From NCBI RefSeq assembly GCF_008831285.2, contig NC_045139.1:17466354-17530353 (forward strand): DNA of 64,000 nucleotides, given 5' to 3'. The stretch is from Nymphaea colorata (Eukaryota > Streptophyta > Magnoliopsida > Nymphaeales > Nymphaeaceae). The notes under the pieces were generated by a model, which was not told where the DNA came from, did not search any database, and was given only the letters and a program-made list of their open reading frames with translations. Made by a program: the position numbers and the translations under genes. Positions 37,210-49,251 of this stretch are shown here, piece after piece; position 1 is the stretch's first letter; the number at the start of each line of letters is the position of its first letter.

Positions 37210-40200
37210 TCATTTGGAAGAACCTTCTGGAACCATTTCTGAAGAAAAGTGACAATCAATCTGCTTTCTACCAGTAGAGAAAGGCTTCAGAGTTGATCTC
37301 AGTGACTCAGGCCCTTCTACATTAATACGCTTACACAAAGCATCACAGTTGCTTAACACTTCAGTTAGCCTTCCTTTCAGCTCACCAACCTCTACTTGCA
37401 ACTGGTGCACTACAGGAAAGTTTGTAGCCCAAATAAGGACCAAAAAAAAAAAAAAAATTGAAAACCAAAAATTTTCATCAACCACGAGCTAGGGTTGAAC
37501 AAAGAACCAGGACTAGCTTCAAGTGTCGCGCATGACAGCATTGATAAACTACTTTTTGGTTTCAAGCACCAAAATCACTCAAGCCTGAGCCATGAGTTCT
37601 ATGGCCATGCCAACCCCCTAGTCTCAAAAACAATAAAAGGGCATAATGCAAGGGCCCATACCATTTGATAAGTGTTGTGCAGTTGTCCTCATAGCTGATA
37701 ATGAATAATTGAACCTCTGTAAGAGTTTGATGGCCAATGCATCTGCAATCTCAATTTTGCTTTCCAACTCTTCCTGCCATGATGAAAAGCATTTGAGAAA
37801 CAGAAAATAGCTACATGTTCTTGCAGGTGCAAACCAAAAAGTTAATGAACATCCCAGAACAAGAAAAGAGCAAGCATCCTCTTACAATATCAACCCAGAG
37901 ATTCATTCGACGCCTATCACGCAAGGCAGATAAAGAAGCAAAATCCATTCCTGTTGAAAGGTCTTTCTCATGATATTCCCCTACACTTACTCCTCTCCCA
38001 CAAAGTCCTATTGCCTCTTCGATGATGCTAAAACTATGTTGGAAACCTACCCTTAACATCAAAATAATTTTCAAAAATTATTTTAGGTTAAAATTAGGAC
38101 TTTAACATAGTTTGAGTGTCAGTTAAACAGGCTGCTAATCTTCAGGGTTCTAAAGAAACTAGGTTCTAGAAATTCATATCCTGAAGATTTAGAACACTGC
38201 ACTCATCACCTGAAGACGAAAAATCATTTCATATACTGAAACAATTCCACATCCTTCACTGAGAGAAATGGAACCATGATGGTGTTATCGCACCCAACTC
38301 ACCTTTGTCAATTTGTGATATCTAAGTTATGGAATCCACTCGTATCTGAACCATCAGAGTGCCACAAAAATTTAATAAAAAAGGACAAATTTTATTATTA
38401 ATCTTTACCTTTGATTTGGAAATTACCAGCAACAGTTTTGGTCATATCTAAGCTTTGTGGCTTCATACCTACTTCTCCAGCTTCAAAGGTTCATGCAGTT
38501 CCAACTAGAAAGGCAATAAACTCCCTATTAACCATTTAATCATTTCAGTGAGCTGTTGCATGGAAACAGAATGCGATTAATCCTTTTAGGTTTCTCCCAG
38601 TCACAATTATAAACAAGAAGGATGTCTCCATCAGTATTATGACTCTGTGAGACTATACCTTGCCATCCTTCAGGAAGCATGTTTATTGCCTTTTCAGCAA
38701 TGCATTCCATCAAAAGTCTGTGTGAGGAAGATCCAGAGGGTTTGGCTTACTGGAGCAGGCTGTGGCTGTCAAATTAGCAGTCATCATTCAAGCTTTATAG
38801 GTGCCTGAATCTGCATGTACTCCTGGGATCCCAGAGGACCACCACTGCTCCTGTGAGGGTTCTGGTTGAGGGTTTCCACGGATAATGCATTCTGGCACCA
38901 GTTGTCCCCTCACACCCAGAGGACCACCACTGCTCTCTATATCACAGGGATAATGCATTCTGGCACCAGTTGTCCCCTAACAATAGAAATTACATTAGGG
39001 GGCATTCGATTACCAGGAATCATTGGAATGTCAGAATCAAAATTCCATTTTTTGAAGAAATAGGAATTATATGATCAAACACTGAATACCAAGCCTTCTC
39101 CCCTCACACCCATCTTCTTCCTTGCACGAAAAAAATCCTCTCCCCGTGAAGTTGCTCGCTTCTCCTTCATCTAGCAGGTAGCACCATTGCAGCTCTCTAC
39201 GTCTCCATGCCTAACGCCTACACCACCATGTCCTTGTCGGACTGGCCATCCACCTGCCGGAGTTCACAGCTCTGGCGCCAGAGAAGCACAAGAACACCTA
39301 CGCCAGCATGATGTACATGGGCACTCCAAGGGACTATGAGTTCTACATCTGCGTGTCCAGCTCCACTCCCCCACCTGCCTGAAAATCGATGCCGATCTTG
39401 TGGTCATCACCTTTAAGGATGTGCCTCAGAAATCTCTGCCATCTAAGCTTCAACCCTAATCATCCCTTTCCCCTTTCTTCTCATTCTGTTATGGCGGAGC
39501 CAAGATCTTAGTTTTGGCTGGAAATGCAGGGAGAATGAGGATGGCGTGAGGGTGGGAAGCATGGTTAACGTCGAAAATCCTTAGAGGAATCAAGCTAATT
39601 TCGACAAGTGATTCATGCTCACTCTGAACAAGCTCTGTGCTTGGAGTTTGGTTGAATGTGACCGAGTTGTGATGCTGGATTCTGACAATTGGTCTTTGGA
39701 CAAAACTGATGCGCTCTTCTGGTGTGAGCAATTCTGCGCCGTGTTCATCAATCCCTGTATTTTTCACACTGGCCTCTTTGTTTTGCAGGTTGGTGATTTT
39801 CTTTCATTTTCTATCAATTTTTGTTGAATGGGTGTCGTCTTTTTCTGGGGTTTTTAAATCAAACATGGTATTTCAGTTCTGGAATCAAGATTCCAGGTTA
39901 TCAAACACACATAAAAATTGGAATTGGATGAAATTGGAATGAAAATTCCAATTCCAGTTTTAGGTTGAACTTTGATTCAAGCATCAAAGTTGTAGACTGA
40001 CCAAACGCCCCCTTAGGGACTCAATAAAATCTTGTTACCGTATCTTTAGGCGTATCCCTATGCCAGAACTACATCTATACTCAGGGAGTTCACATGTTTT
40101 CTAATCCTTTCTCTTGCCAGAAGAAAAATCATAACACAATTTACTACAACATTTTAGAGTGCTAAAGAATCCATTCTTCAATTCAGGTGCACATGTCAAA

Positions 40201-42061
40201 CATAAGCATTCAATTCTTCCAAAGCCATGAATGCTGCGTCTCTAAATGTCTTTCCTCCTATGTTCAAACCTCTTGTCTGAGATTGGTCCTCATCAACTAC
40301 CCATGGTGGATTGTGCATATTTAAGTACTCTAGACTGAATTGAGCCCAGACATTTGCATGATTTAGGAGGAACTGATCACAAGATTTTAGGAGAGACCCT
40401 AGCGCTTTCAATAATGTTCAGTCTCCTTCACTGCTATATATATCTTTTAAGTTTGACAAGCCAAATCTGCCAAGTGAGGTGACTGCACCTTTCTTCATAA
40501 CATCTCTGACGGGGAGAGCCTAAGTTGGAAACTTTACTCAGACTGGGACCTGAACATAGGCTTCGTGTTCTCCTGTAATGACAAGGTTTGCTTTCTTTTC
40601 CACATTCCATATTTTCAGGTAAAAAGGTGGGGCCCGTCCCCTAAAGTTTGGATCAAAGCTGCTGATTTAGCCATTTTACAAACTCCAGTCTGATATTTCG
40701 GTGCCTTCTTTTGTGACAACACCAAAACATTCAGGGCCTAAATATGTCTGAGTTGCTAAATCAACCGGCTGACAAATGGGCAAGGGAATTCAAGCCCAAG
40801 TCACAAGCTTGCGAGCTATAAGTGCAGGATTAAAGCAACAAAGTCAAAAAAGTTCAAAGGGTCAATCTCCCAACTACTAATTTGATTTAACAAAAGGAGA
40901 AAAGTGCCTTTTCAGTGCAATATGTCCATGATTTAGTTATATGTATGCTTGTTTGCAAATTCTAGTTAGTTAATATTTCCAATTCACCCACACCTTTTTA
41001 CCTGCTTCCATGAGAATCATGTAGTTAGAGGCATCAGAAGCGTTCACATTTACAACCAAGCAGCAACCAAGTTCAAAAAATGTTTTATTGGCATAAATAT
41101 TGTAATTGCCCTTCCGATAGCATTAAAGCATCAGTGCAATTGTTATTCTATTGTCACAGATTCCTTAGATAGCACATGAAAAAATTGTTAAGCAATGAAT
41201 TTTTTTAAAGAAACATAATTTCCAGAGATTGAATGATATATAGAAAGCACCTGTTTTTCACTAATTTTTTTAGCTTTGTCTTCTTGCCAATTATAGTAAA
41301 CTGTGAAAAGCTCCAGCAGAGCTTTGGGATCCAGAGCACCTGAAAAGAATTGGAGAACAAAATCATCATTCTTGCAACCATATATCTTTGAGCTTGGTGG
41401 TAAATAAGTTCAAGATAGCCCCATCAATTGAACTGAATCCCATTTTGTTTTATTAATCTGTCCCACACAGATATCAACAACCACTAGCTAACAATCAATT
41501 AAGAAACTCGTTCCTAACTGCAGTGAAGGCCTAGAGCGTAAGCAGTCGTAATTGCGCTTACGCCACAGAGAGTTCTAACAGATTTCAAATCCAAAACTCT
41601 GAAAAGAAGATGGTAGGAAGAAAACCTGGATTGGAAGATGAAGAAGGCTTTCTTACAAGAATGTCCGTCAGGCTACTCTCCGTCGGTGGGGTTTTGAGAA
41701 TCGGCGTGGTCTATCCAAGACAAGAAAGCCAACAAAAAGATAATCAAAATTTATCCCAATTTTATCAAAATCATCACCAAAACAGGAAGAAAAAGTAAGA
41801 TGGACAATAACTCCTGCTAGAAAAGAATAACTTACAATTTTCAGGGACCTCAGTCTCTCTAATAGGGGGTCGATTGCTTCTACCCTCTCTGAGACGGTGG
41901 TTATCTCGTCAACCGCCTGTTTGGCACAGAACGTTGCAAAAAAGGAATCAGAGAAATTAATCAAGAGACAACTATACAACTTCGTTAAAGGAAATCCACA
42001 GAGAGGGAGGGAAAGAGAGAGGTACTTGACTACGCAAAAATTTGGAATCTGAGGTGCCCAT
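37210..42061 (-). CDS. Coiled-coil protein of 200 aa, six exons, function unknown
   Basis: The exons in transcript order are 42026-42061, 41836-41916, 41626-41710, 41251-41339, 37662-37773 and 37210-37409. They sum to 603 nt, and every junction is GT-AG and in phase. The protein starts MGTSDSKFLRSQAVDEITTV. It continues with VSERVEAIDPLLERLRSL, a Ser/Pro linker (ESSLTDILVRKPSSSSNPG), then heptad-like helices (ALLELFTVYYNWQEDKAKKI, EELESKIEIADALAIKLLQ, LQVEVGELKGRLTEVLSNCD), and ends with GPESLRSTLKPF and a variable tail. It has no signal peptide or membrane segment. The layout suggests a small structural or adaptor protein. I feel it is a conserved plant protein but cannot name the family. 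Intron 4 (37774-41250) is 3.5 kb and carries a transposon and relic exons described separately. Confidence 0.75.
38830..38982. repeat. Imperfect tandem duplication, about 70-85-bp units
   Basis: CCCAGAGGACCACCACTGCT begins both units (38830 and 38915). GGATAATGCATTCTGGCACC plus AGTTGTCCCCT ends both. The middle parts differ. It abuts the Harbinger-like element on its left side. Confidence 0.9.
38998..40012 (+). mobile_element. PIF/Harbinger-like non-autonomous element (1,015 bp) with captured gene fragment
   Basis: The left end GGGGGCATTCGATTA and the reverse complement of the right end GGGGGCGTTTGGTCA form terminal inverted repeats. Each end is flanked by TTA (38995-38997 and 40013-40015), the target duplication of PIF/Harbinger (Tourist) elements. 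Subterminal DNA at both ends is rich in AATTCCAATT-type motifs. There is no transposase. The interior holds pieces of a glycosyltransferase gene on the plus strand, annotated separately. The element lies in intron 4 of the coiled-coil gene, in opposite orientation to that gene's coding strand with respect to the captured fragment. It also sits between the upstream and downstream relic exons. Confidence 0.8.
39260..39795 (+). pseudogene. Captured fragment of a GUX/PGSIP8-type glucuronosyltransferase gene
   Basis: Broken frames read EKHKNTYASMMYMGTPRDYEF near 39281-39343, LKIDADLVVI near 39382-39411, EDGVRVGSMVNVENP near 39537-39582 and LTLNKLCAWSLVECDRVVML near 39615-39675. A long FCAVFINPCIFHTGLFVLQ follows, ending at about 39789 before a GT that may be the original donor. 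These are successive blocks of the GT8 domain of plant PGSIP6-8/GUX-like proteins, with the DSD metal-binding motif (family DxD) in MLDSDNW. Stops and shifts (for example before RNQANFDK) rule out function. It is inferred to have been captured by the surrounding element rather than to be a host gene. Confidence 0.75.
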
Positions 42062-44557
42062 CTGCTCGCCGGCTGAAATTCCTTAGGAAGATCAAATCGT
42101 TGCTATTGCTGCCGCTTCTATGCGAGCATCGCTACCTCCAATTCTTTTCATTCCTTCGAGCAACGCTGGAAGCTGCCTACAACTGTTTCAATCTGAAATA
42201 TTTTATAGTCCGATATTTCTAAAAGCGAGACGAAATCCAGCTTTCTCGTCAATAGAAATAAAACCCTAGGAGGTTGCGTTTAAATTCCTGAATCTATTTT
42301 AAATTGCGTCATTTTTGTTGGTACAGTGTAGCTGTGGATTGGCTAGCCGAGCAAAAAAAAAAAAAGGCTGGAAAGGCATTCCTTTAGAAATACTTGGAGC
42401 ATTTATATATAAGGATTATGTTTAAGATGCTCCTTTATCAGGGCAGTCACCATGTGTCTCTGCCACTGACTTGGTGAGGTATTCAGTTACTTTCTTGAAC
42501 ACTCTGAATGCGTGATAGTCAATCGGTGCTCCGCTCTAGATTTCAAGGACAAAGGGAAAGCGAGAAGGAGCTCAAAATCATTTCATTTTTTACGTCTTTT
42601 ATTTTTGTTATGTTTATGGGATTTTATAATTTTTTTTTGGGACAAAGGTTGTAGTGCCGTAAGACTTTAATCAGATTTGAAAGAGAGTTTTGAAGTAAAG
42701 TCTGAATCCAGCCACCTCAAAATCCCACTTTTAGATGTATTCTAGTTCGAATGTTTACAATGTGACCGAAATTTCAACTTCAATTTAGTTGGAAAGCTGC
42801 ATATTCAACGCAAGGTGGTGAATTAAAATAGAATTACCAATGCATAGGATATGATTTTGAGATTTTAACTTCTTTGGCTTTACCAAGTTCAACCAATATC
42901 CTCAGGGAGTTTTTGGCAGGAAAGTGATCGCAGTAAGTGATGAGAGAGTCTTTGCTACGGTTTTCTCTAGAGAAAAGCGAAGGATGTTTCCGCGAGGGGG
43001 CCGCCGGCCGTCCGGCAATCGGTGGAGAGTGCAGTACCGAGTGGACTCATTTGGATGGTGAGATTGCCTTCTTTATAAATAAAGAGAACGTTGTGTTTTT
43101 AAAATAAATGTTGTAAAAATATTATGTCTTCATTCTAATACATCAATGTTTCATTTTATAGGATGAGGATTTCAATTCCTTGTGACCATTGAACTTGTGA
43201 TGATTTATGAAATTGGTAGCGTTTGCGATAATCAAATAAGGGAAATCTTATAGCGAGCAAAAATGAACTTCATTTTCCTTATTGTTTTTGCTACATAAGA
43301 GCTCGTTGCTTTACCTCCATCAATATGAATAATTGCTTTCAATCTGAGAGGGAAGATTTGTAATAAGCACAAAAATATCAATTTTGGTTCTACGTTTTTT
43401 TTTTGTGTGAGGAAAATGTTTGCTAATTCGGAAAAGAGATTCTTCTCTTTCCAAAATTTCTACCACTAAGCGTGAGATGAATGAAAACTATAAAAACTAA
43501 TATTGATGTTGAGATTTTATCTATAATCATATACATAGTAACATATATGTGAAAATAAAAAAAAAAACTCATCTTAATTAATTTTTTATTCCATGTATTA
43601 GTGGTTGAACCAATTAACTGTTCAACTCCAAGAAGAGTTTTAGTAAAAAAAAGTACTGTAGACGTATTTTGGAAGAAAGACGTGCAATGAAACTTATAGT
43701 TGGAGAAAGATCTAGTCCGATTTGTCATGACTCCAACAATGACAATAAATCTAGCTCAACAATAGACCAATAAAACAACTTTGTGGAACTTGGAGATTCT
43801 GGCTCCTCAAATATCAAACTGAAGTCAAATGTATCTCCACAAATTGATATAACGAATGCACCAACCAACATTTCATCCATGTGGATCACAACAATAAATT
43901 TAGTTCTTTAGTAGAAAAACATCTATCGTGCTCGTTTTTTGAAAATAAATCATTTCCTTTTCATCTTAGGGGTTTTGCAAAGGGTTTCTAGGCAGTTTCT
44001 GTTTCAAATTCTATTTTTTATCATCATCCGGATGGTTGGTGCAAGCGGCTGTCTCGAATTCAAAAGACATCAACTAGCTATATCGTAAAAAGGAATACCA
44101 ATATACAAAGAAAAGAATAGCACAGTATCATCCGGCTACACAAAAAGTAGGGATAGTATCATAAATGATGGAAGAAAGATGAGGCTTCGGCCCTCTTATT
44201 AACCTGGAAATGCCCCTCGTGCTCATCCCTAACTAGGGGTAAATTCTTGGGAATTTCTAGCGCCACCCTGCTCAAAACGAACATGTACCGCTGCAATGGC
44301 AGCGCCCGACCTCCGGAGCCTTCAAGTTCAGGATGAAACCCATTTTTGTTAAACAAGATGATCAAACTTATTGCCGCATCAGCACCATCACTGGGATGAA
44401 AATCCAACAGTCTCCGGGTGAGCATATTCGTCTGCAACTCTGGAGGTTTGGAGGAAGTTGCTGGTGAATTATGTTGGCTTGAGGCTATGCAACCGTTAGA
44501 AAACCTACACGAAAAGGGTTCGGAATACTGTATTCCAAATAGTGAAGTCCACCAACC
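42062..44557. other. Intergenic DNA between divergent genes
   Basis: This segment holds the 5' leader and promoter of the coiled-coil gene (to about 42.3 kb), AT-rich DNA without a gene, and the PPR gene promoter. A 92-codon minus frame at 44159-44437 is open but has no family resemblance. Its 3' end overlaps a GGCTTCGGCC repeat also seen near 29.13 and 54.97 kb. Confidence 0.55.
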
Positions 44558-46429
44558 ATGCAGGCATTCCGACGTCTACACCAGGTTAGTCTCTGTTCTT
44601 CGCCTCGCCATTTCGATCTCTTCCGCAGAACACCACAGAAATTTCTGCTTTATTCAACAGATGTACACATCAAAGAACTTCTTGGCTTCACCTCCCCTCT
44701 TCTCGTCCTCGAAGAACCAACCGATTCCAATGTCAAGCAAAGCCCTGACTCTAAACCCCCAGCTGGTTTACTTTCATCAATTTTGGCCGAAACCCATTCT
44801 AAAGGAAACCTTAATTCGAAAACCCCAACTGGGCTTTTTTTATCCCGCATGGTAGATGAAGACCCTCCTTGCAAGTCTCATGATTATGGAAGAAGGAAGC
44901 TGAATACTATCCCTATTCCCCATCGTTCATTCCAAGAACCAAAGGGTCAGGATTTAGACTTCGTCAATGTAGCTTACAGTCATCTTGTCCACACAGACTG
45001 GGCAAAACTCAATGAAATGGTTCCTGGATTGAACCCTTTCAGAGTCAATCATGTCCTGTTGAGGACTCAGAAAGATCACCTCCTCTCTTATGAGTTTTTT
45101 GATTGGGTGGCTCTCCAGAAACCCAACGCACAAACGCTGGATTCCTATGCAATCATCATCCATATACTCACTAAAGCCAAGAAATTTAGGCTCGCAGAGA
45201 GAGTTCTTAAGAAAACAATTCTTCCTAAATTGCCAAATTCCCCTTCGGATCTCTTTGATGCGCTTATCTGTACATATCGGATGTGTGATTCGTCGAGGGA
45301 CTCCTTCGATTGCCTGTTCAAGACTTACGCTCACTTGAATAAGTTCAGGTGTGCCACTGAAACTTTTTGCAGGATGAAGGATTATGGGTTCCTTCCTTGC
45401 ATCCGCTCTGCTAACGCGTACATGAGCTCGTTACTCGCTTTGAATCGATCAGATATAGTTCTGTCATTCTACGGAGAGCTTCGCAGGCGTAGGATCTCGC
45501 CGAATGTTTATACTTTGAACATGGTTATCTGTGCTCTGTGTAAATCTGGTAGGATAGAGAAGGCTGTGGAGGTCTTCAAGGACATGGAGATTCTGGGTTG
45601 CAGGCCTAATGATGCTTCTTTCAATACGCTGATTGATGGGTATTGTAAGAATCAGCTTCTTGCTGCAGCAATGAGACTTAAGAACTCGATGTGCGAAAAA
45701 GGTGTCGAGCCAAACATCGTGACTTACAACACACTGATAAATGGCTTCTGCAAAAATGGAATGCTGCAGGATGCATGCCGACTCTTTAATGAGATGAAGG
45801 TCATGAATGTAGCTCCAAACACTGTTACATATAACACTCTGATAAGTGGGTATAGTCAGTCTGGGAACTGTGAGATGGGAGCTCGGCTTCATGAGGAGAT
45901 GGTGAAGAATGGAACTGTTGTTGATATCTTGACATACAATGCACTTTTAATGGGACTCTGCAGAGATGGAAAGACTAAGAAAGCATTATACTTGTTGAAG
46001 AGGCTAGAGGAGGAGAACCTTGTTCCTGATGCCTCAACATTTTCTGCCATGATTATTGGTCATTGCAAGAGGGGAAATTCCGAACGTGCATACGGTGCCT
46101 ACAGGACCATGCTGAGAAGAGGATGTCATCCAAACATGGAAACATTCAGTACTCTCATCTCTGCTTTTTGTGAGGACAAAGATTACAGTGGTGCCGTTAA
46201 GATGCTGATGGAGATGATTGAAAGATCTTTGCCTCCTGATGCAGATACGATGGTTGACCTTGTTCAGGGGCTCTGCAGGAATGGAGAATGTCAGGTGGCC
46301 ATGGAAGTGTGCAAGAAGGTCGATGAAAGGCGTTTGACCCCACATGGTTTTGATATGAAAAAAGTTATTAAGATTACGGACTTTAACAGCTGCATAAAGA
46401 ACGACAGATTGAATCTTATGAGCAACTAA
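44558..46429 (+). CDS. P-class pentatricopeptide repeat protein (At4g26680-like)
   Basis: The protein has 623 aa in one exon, as is usual for PPR genes. The Arg/Ser-rich start (MQAFRRLHQVSLCSSPRHF) looks like a mitochondrial or plastid presequence. A family-specific block follows at about residues 113-165 (IPIPHRSFQEPKGQDLDF, FRVNHVLLRTQKDHLLSYEF) that matches my memory of Arabidopsis At4g26680. Degenerate repeats start near residue 240. Clear 35-aa repeats run from about 315 to 600 (YTLNMVICALCKSGRIEKAV, SFNTLIDGYCKNQLLAAAM, TYNTLINGFCKNGMLQDACR, TYNTLISGYSQSGNCEMG, TYNALLMGLCRDGKTKKAL and more). No E/DYW or SMR domain follows. P-class proteins bind organelle RNA and affect splicing, stability or translation. 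The RNA target is unknown. The frame is intact. Confidence 0.95.
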   Translation: MQAFRRLHQVSLCSSPRHFDLFRRTPQKFLLYSTDVHIKELLGFTSPLLVLEEPTDSNVKQSPDSKPPAGLLSSILAETHSKGNLNSKTPTGLFLSRMVDEDPPCKSHDYGRRKLNTIPIPHRSFQEPKGQDLDFVNVAYSHLVHTDWAKLNEMVPGLNPFRVNHVLLRTQKDHLLSYEFFDWVALQKPNAQTLDSYAIIIHILTKAKKFRLAERVLKKTILPKLPNSPSDLFDALICTYRMCDSSRDSFDCLFKTYAHLNKFRCATETFCRMKDYGFLPCIRSANAYMSSLLALNRSDIVLSFYGELRRRRISPNVYTLNMVICALCKSGRIEKAVEVFKDMEILGCRPNDASFNTLIDGYCKNQLLAAAMRLKNSMCEKGVEPNIVTYNTLINGFCKNGMLQDACRLFNEMKVMNVAPNTVTYNTLISGYSQSGNCEMGARLHEEMVKNGTVVDILTYNALLMGLCRDGKTKKALYLLKRLEEENLVPDASTFSAMIIGHCKRGNSERAYGAYRTMLRRGCHPNMETFSTLISAFCEDKDYSGAVKMLMEMIERSLPPDADTMVDLVQGLCRNGECQVAMEVCKKVDERRLTPHGFDMKKVIKITDFNSCIKNDRLNLMSN

Positions 46430-49251
46430 TGTAGAAGAAATCTGTTTAGTTTACTGTCTAACTCACAAGGATCCGTTTACTGTTCTATCTCAGATGTAAA
46501 AAGCATGATAGTTTAAGTCGTGCAGCAAATGTTGAAGAAATTTATTCAGTTCGCTGACTGAAACAGAGATGCAATGCGTGAGAGACTGAGGTTGGTGAGC
46601 AACTGGTGATATAGACTTATATCTGTCTTATCATGTCCTGATTCAAATACAGATGATCCTCGGCTATGGCTGTGTATCTGATAAGCATTGGTGGCTGTGA
46701 AAATGGAAAGCGATTCATTGCTTAAGTGGAATTGGAATAATTGGACCAAACAGTGGAAATTCAATATCAGCCTTCAATCTTTTGTCTTTGGCAGGACCAT
46801 AGCATGTGAATTCAGTGTGAGGCTGTGGTCAAAATTTCGAGGTTTAACACCCTGATCTTGAATCTGATCACGGGTACTTCTCCGTACTTCCTAAAGCCGC
46901 CCGTTCTACTCTCCATTATCAAAGGGTCAGACATGTTCAAGTCTTCTGGGCGTTTCTCTTTGTACAAACCGATGTAATAGATGTACCATCTGACTTCAGA
47001 AAAAATTGAAGAATTTTACCAATTCTGGGTCTTTTCTTTGGAACCTGCGCAGTTTACAGCTGTCAAAGGGAAAGATCTGCTCGAACTTGCTCAAATCTAA
47101 AGCATGTCGCTGGATGTACAACACGAGACGAGAAAGCATATCTGTTCTTGAAACTTGTGCAGTTTACAGTTATAAAAAAGTTTTACTGCTGCTGGCTGCT
47201 GCCAGAAAAGTGCAGTCATGAAGTTTTCTTAGAACTAGTCCAGAAGGGGTCATAACTTCACTAGACCTGGATACGTTGGGACCTGCACTTAACCAATGGG
47301 TTTTTGTACTAGTTCTGCTATGTAGAAGTTCTAGCCATTCCCGGTCCCCAGACTCCCGACGAAAGTGGACAATCGGATAGATCGACCCTCAAGGCACACA
47401 TAATACAGGTCCAAATGCCTCTTTAGATGATCGGGCTCAAAGAAATGAATGTGGACAGGACTCTGGCAGCCAAATTCGAGTAAGAATGTGAACTCGAGCA
47501 GGTATCTGATATAGATGCCCATAAATTCACATTATTAATTGGCCTTTCGTCTCTTAGAATATGAGTGAAGTACCCAATACTAAAACTAAAATGAAGAAAA
47601 CTCGCGGATCGGATGACACTCGGTTCCTCTTCATGCCTAGTAGCAGCTGTAGCAACTCACCAATCAACAGGCGAGATCTGAGCTGGATCAACGTGCTTTC
47701 CCATTTGGATACATTTTTACACTAGAGCTCGCATCTTCTGATGAGGATGCATCCATGGATTCAGAGACCGGGGCTCTGGCTTTCCAGGCTCTGCCCGTAT
47801 TGGATGTGTCCTTCCCCAAGATGGGCACTACTGTCCTGAGAAGGTCATTTCCCTTATCCTCCTCATTCTGGAGATCATTCCCGAGAAGAGGAGCAGGACC
47901 AGGTGAGTGGGAATGCAGCTCCATGGATGGCCGTGTATGCCATTTCTGCACCCCCAAGGGCCGTGTATGCCATTTCTGCACCCCCAAGGGCGGGATTGCC
48001 ACGCCCAGGCCGCTTTCATCAAATGCTTCTAGGCTTTCATATAGAGATTTGATTTTTTTCTAGAACTGTATCCTTGTATTCACGGTAACCCATATTTTGT
48101 TCATTCTGATCATTGATTAAAAAGGTAGCATTTGTGATCACAATGCTTTTAGTGTACACGAGGTTGTTCTTGCATAGATTTTCCTAAATCAAAATTACAT
48201 ACAATTAAGTTAAGATATATATCATATATGACTTAAAAGTATATAAATAAAACATCGCCGTGGATAAAGAGGGTTAAGTGTCCATAACGTAGATCATGCC
48301 GATTTTTTATGGTAAAAAAAGATTATCAGTTTCCATCTAGTTCTGAAACCTTAATGACATGTTTTCACTCAAAACTCATCAATGGGTTAGGTTCATGTCG
48401 GCCAATTTAACTATCATGTTTCATTACTTAAAACTAATACAACATATTTCTATAATTATTTTATTAATATATTGATTAAATGGAGCTCCACATGGGCTGA
48501 TATTCAGAAGTGGGCCTCTTCACAGAAAAGTAGAAACGAATATCAACAACGTAAAGTAAAAGGAATCGGATCAGGAAAGCATTGGATGAGTTCAGATGTG
48601 GGACAGTTAAAAAAATGGCACACAACGCGTTGCAACCTTATTCCGATATCCGAATGAACTCTTGTACCAACCTCCTCTCAACGTATTCAAACTATGGCAC
48701 ACAAACGTCTGCTGTGAAGGATTAGAGAACACGAGATTCCCATTGCAGAAGCAAATCACAGTGCATAAGATAAGAACGAGCTCAACCTGGTTCCTGCTTT
48801 GACAAAACTGAAATTACACACACACACAGAGCTGTATAGGCATGTGGAACCTTGCCTGCATGTGCGTGATAAGAAGATGGATTACATATCAGGTCTACAA
48901 TAATGCTTCAGTTACAATCTCCGGTGCAAAGACAGAAATGCAGAATTAGAAAAACAAAGAAGTCAGTTATGCTTTTATTTCTCACAAACTCAAAACTTGA
49001 TAACGGAAAATGCCAGGTAGCGACAAATATTGATGGTCCTCAACGCATGACAGGCAACTCCTAAACCAAACACGGTAGAAGGTTTATGACATAATTGAGA
49101 TACAAAAGAACGGATTAGGAACCAATGAATACAAAGCAAGTAGAGATACAGCTGCCAACATTCTGTACACATAACCAGATCATAGCTATCCTCGTGAACC
49201 ACAATAAAAAAATAGTTACATGATGCAACCTGAAACTCATGGTGATGAACG
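46430..49251. other. Intergenic DNA between PPR and IQD genes
   Basis: No gene recognised. A small minus-strand frame at 47688-48002 spans a 30-bp duplication and looks accidental. The part nearest 49.25 kb is the IQD 3' UTR, read on the minus strand. Confidence 0.6.
47929..47988. repeat. Perfect 30-bp tandem duplication
   Basis: The unit GGCCGTGTATGCCATTTCTG plus CACCCCCAAG is repeated exactly at 47929-47958 and 47959-47988. A multiple of three, it duplicates ten residues in an overlapping minus frame. Confidence 0.97.

Larger units (their letters stand above)
37905..40640 (-). pseudogene. Relic exons of an unidentified gene inside intron 4
   Basis: Several protein-like pieces lie on the host strand. 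One at about 40620-40445 has several stops and frameshifts and contains LGRFGLSNLKDIYSSEGD. One at 40411-40196 contains CDQFLLNHANVWAQFSLEYL and GGKTFRDAAFMALEELNAYV and ends in a stop. One at about 38730-38661 (MECIAEKAINMLPEGWQ, donor GTATAG) and one at about 38060-37905 (FQHSFSIIEEAIGLCGRG to RRRMNLWVDI, donor GTAAGAGG) join in phase with each other. The internal stops show decay in the upstream part. I do not recognise the parent protein. The last donor is in the same phase as the host acceptor at 37773, so a hybrid transcript is possible. Confidence 0.45.

Noticed and set aside
39615-39827. A short gene at the glycosyltransferase-like frame
   Set aside because: The frame is one block of a broken GT8 sequence inside a transposable element, with stops in the preceding blocks.
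44159-44437. 92-codon minus frame upstream of the PPR gene
   Set aside because: It has no family resemblance and its end runs into the GGCTTCGGCC repeat, so it was not called as a gene.
47688-48002. 104-codon minus frame with a ten-residue repeat
   Set aside because: The repeat is the 30-bp DNA duplication, and nothing else in the frame looks like a protein.
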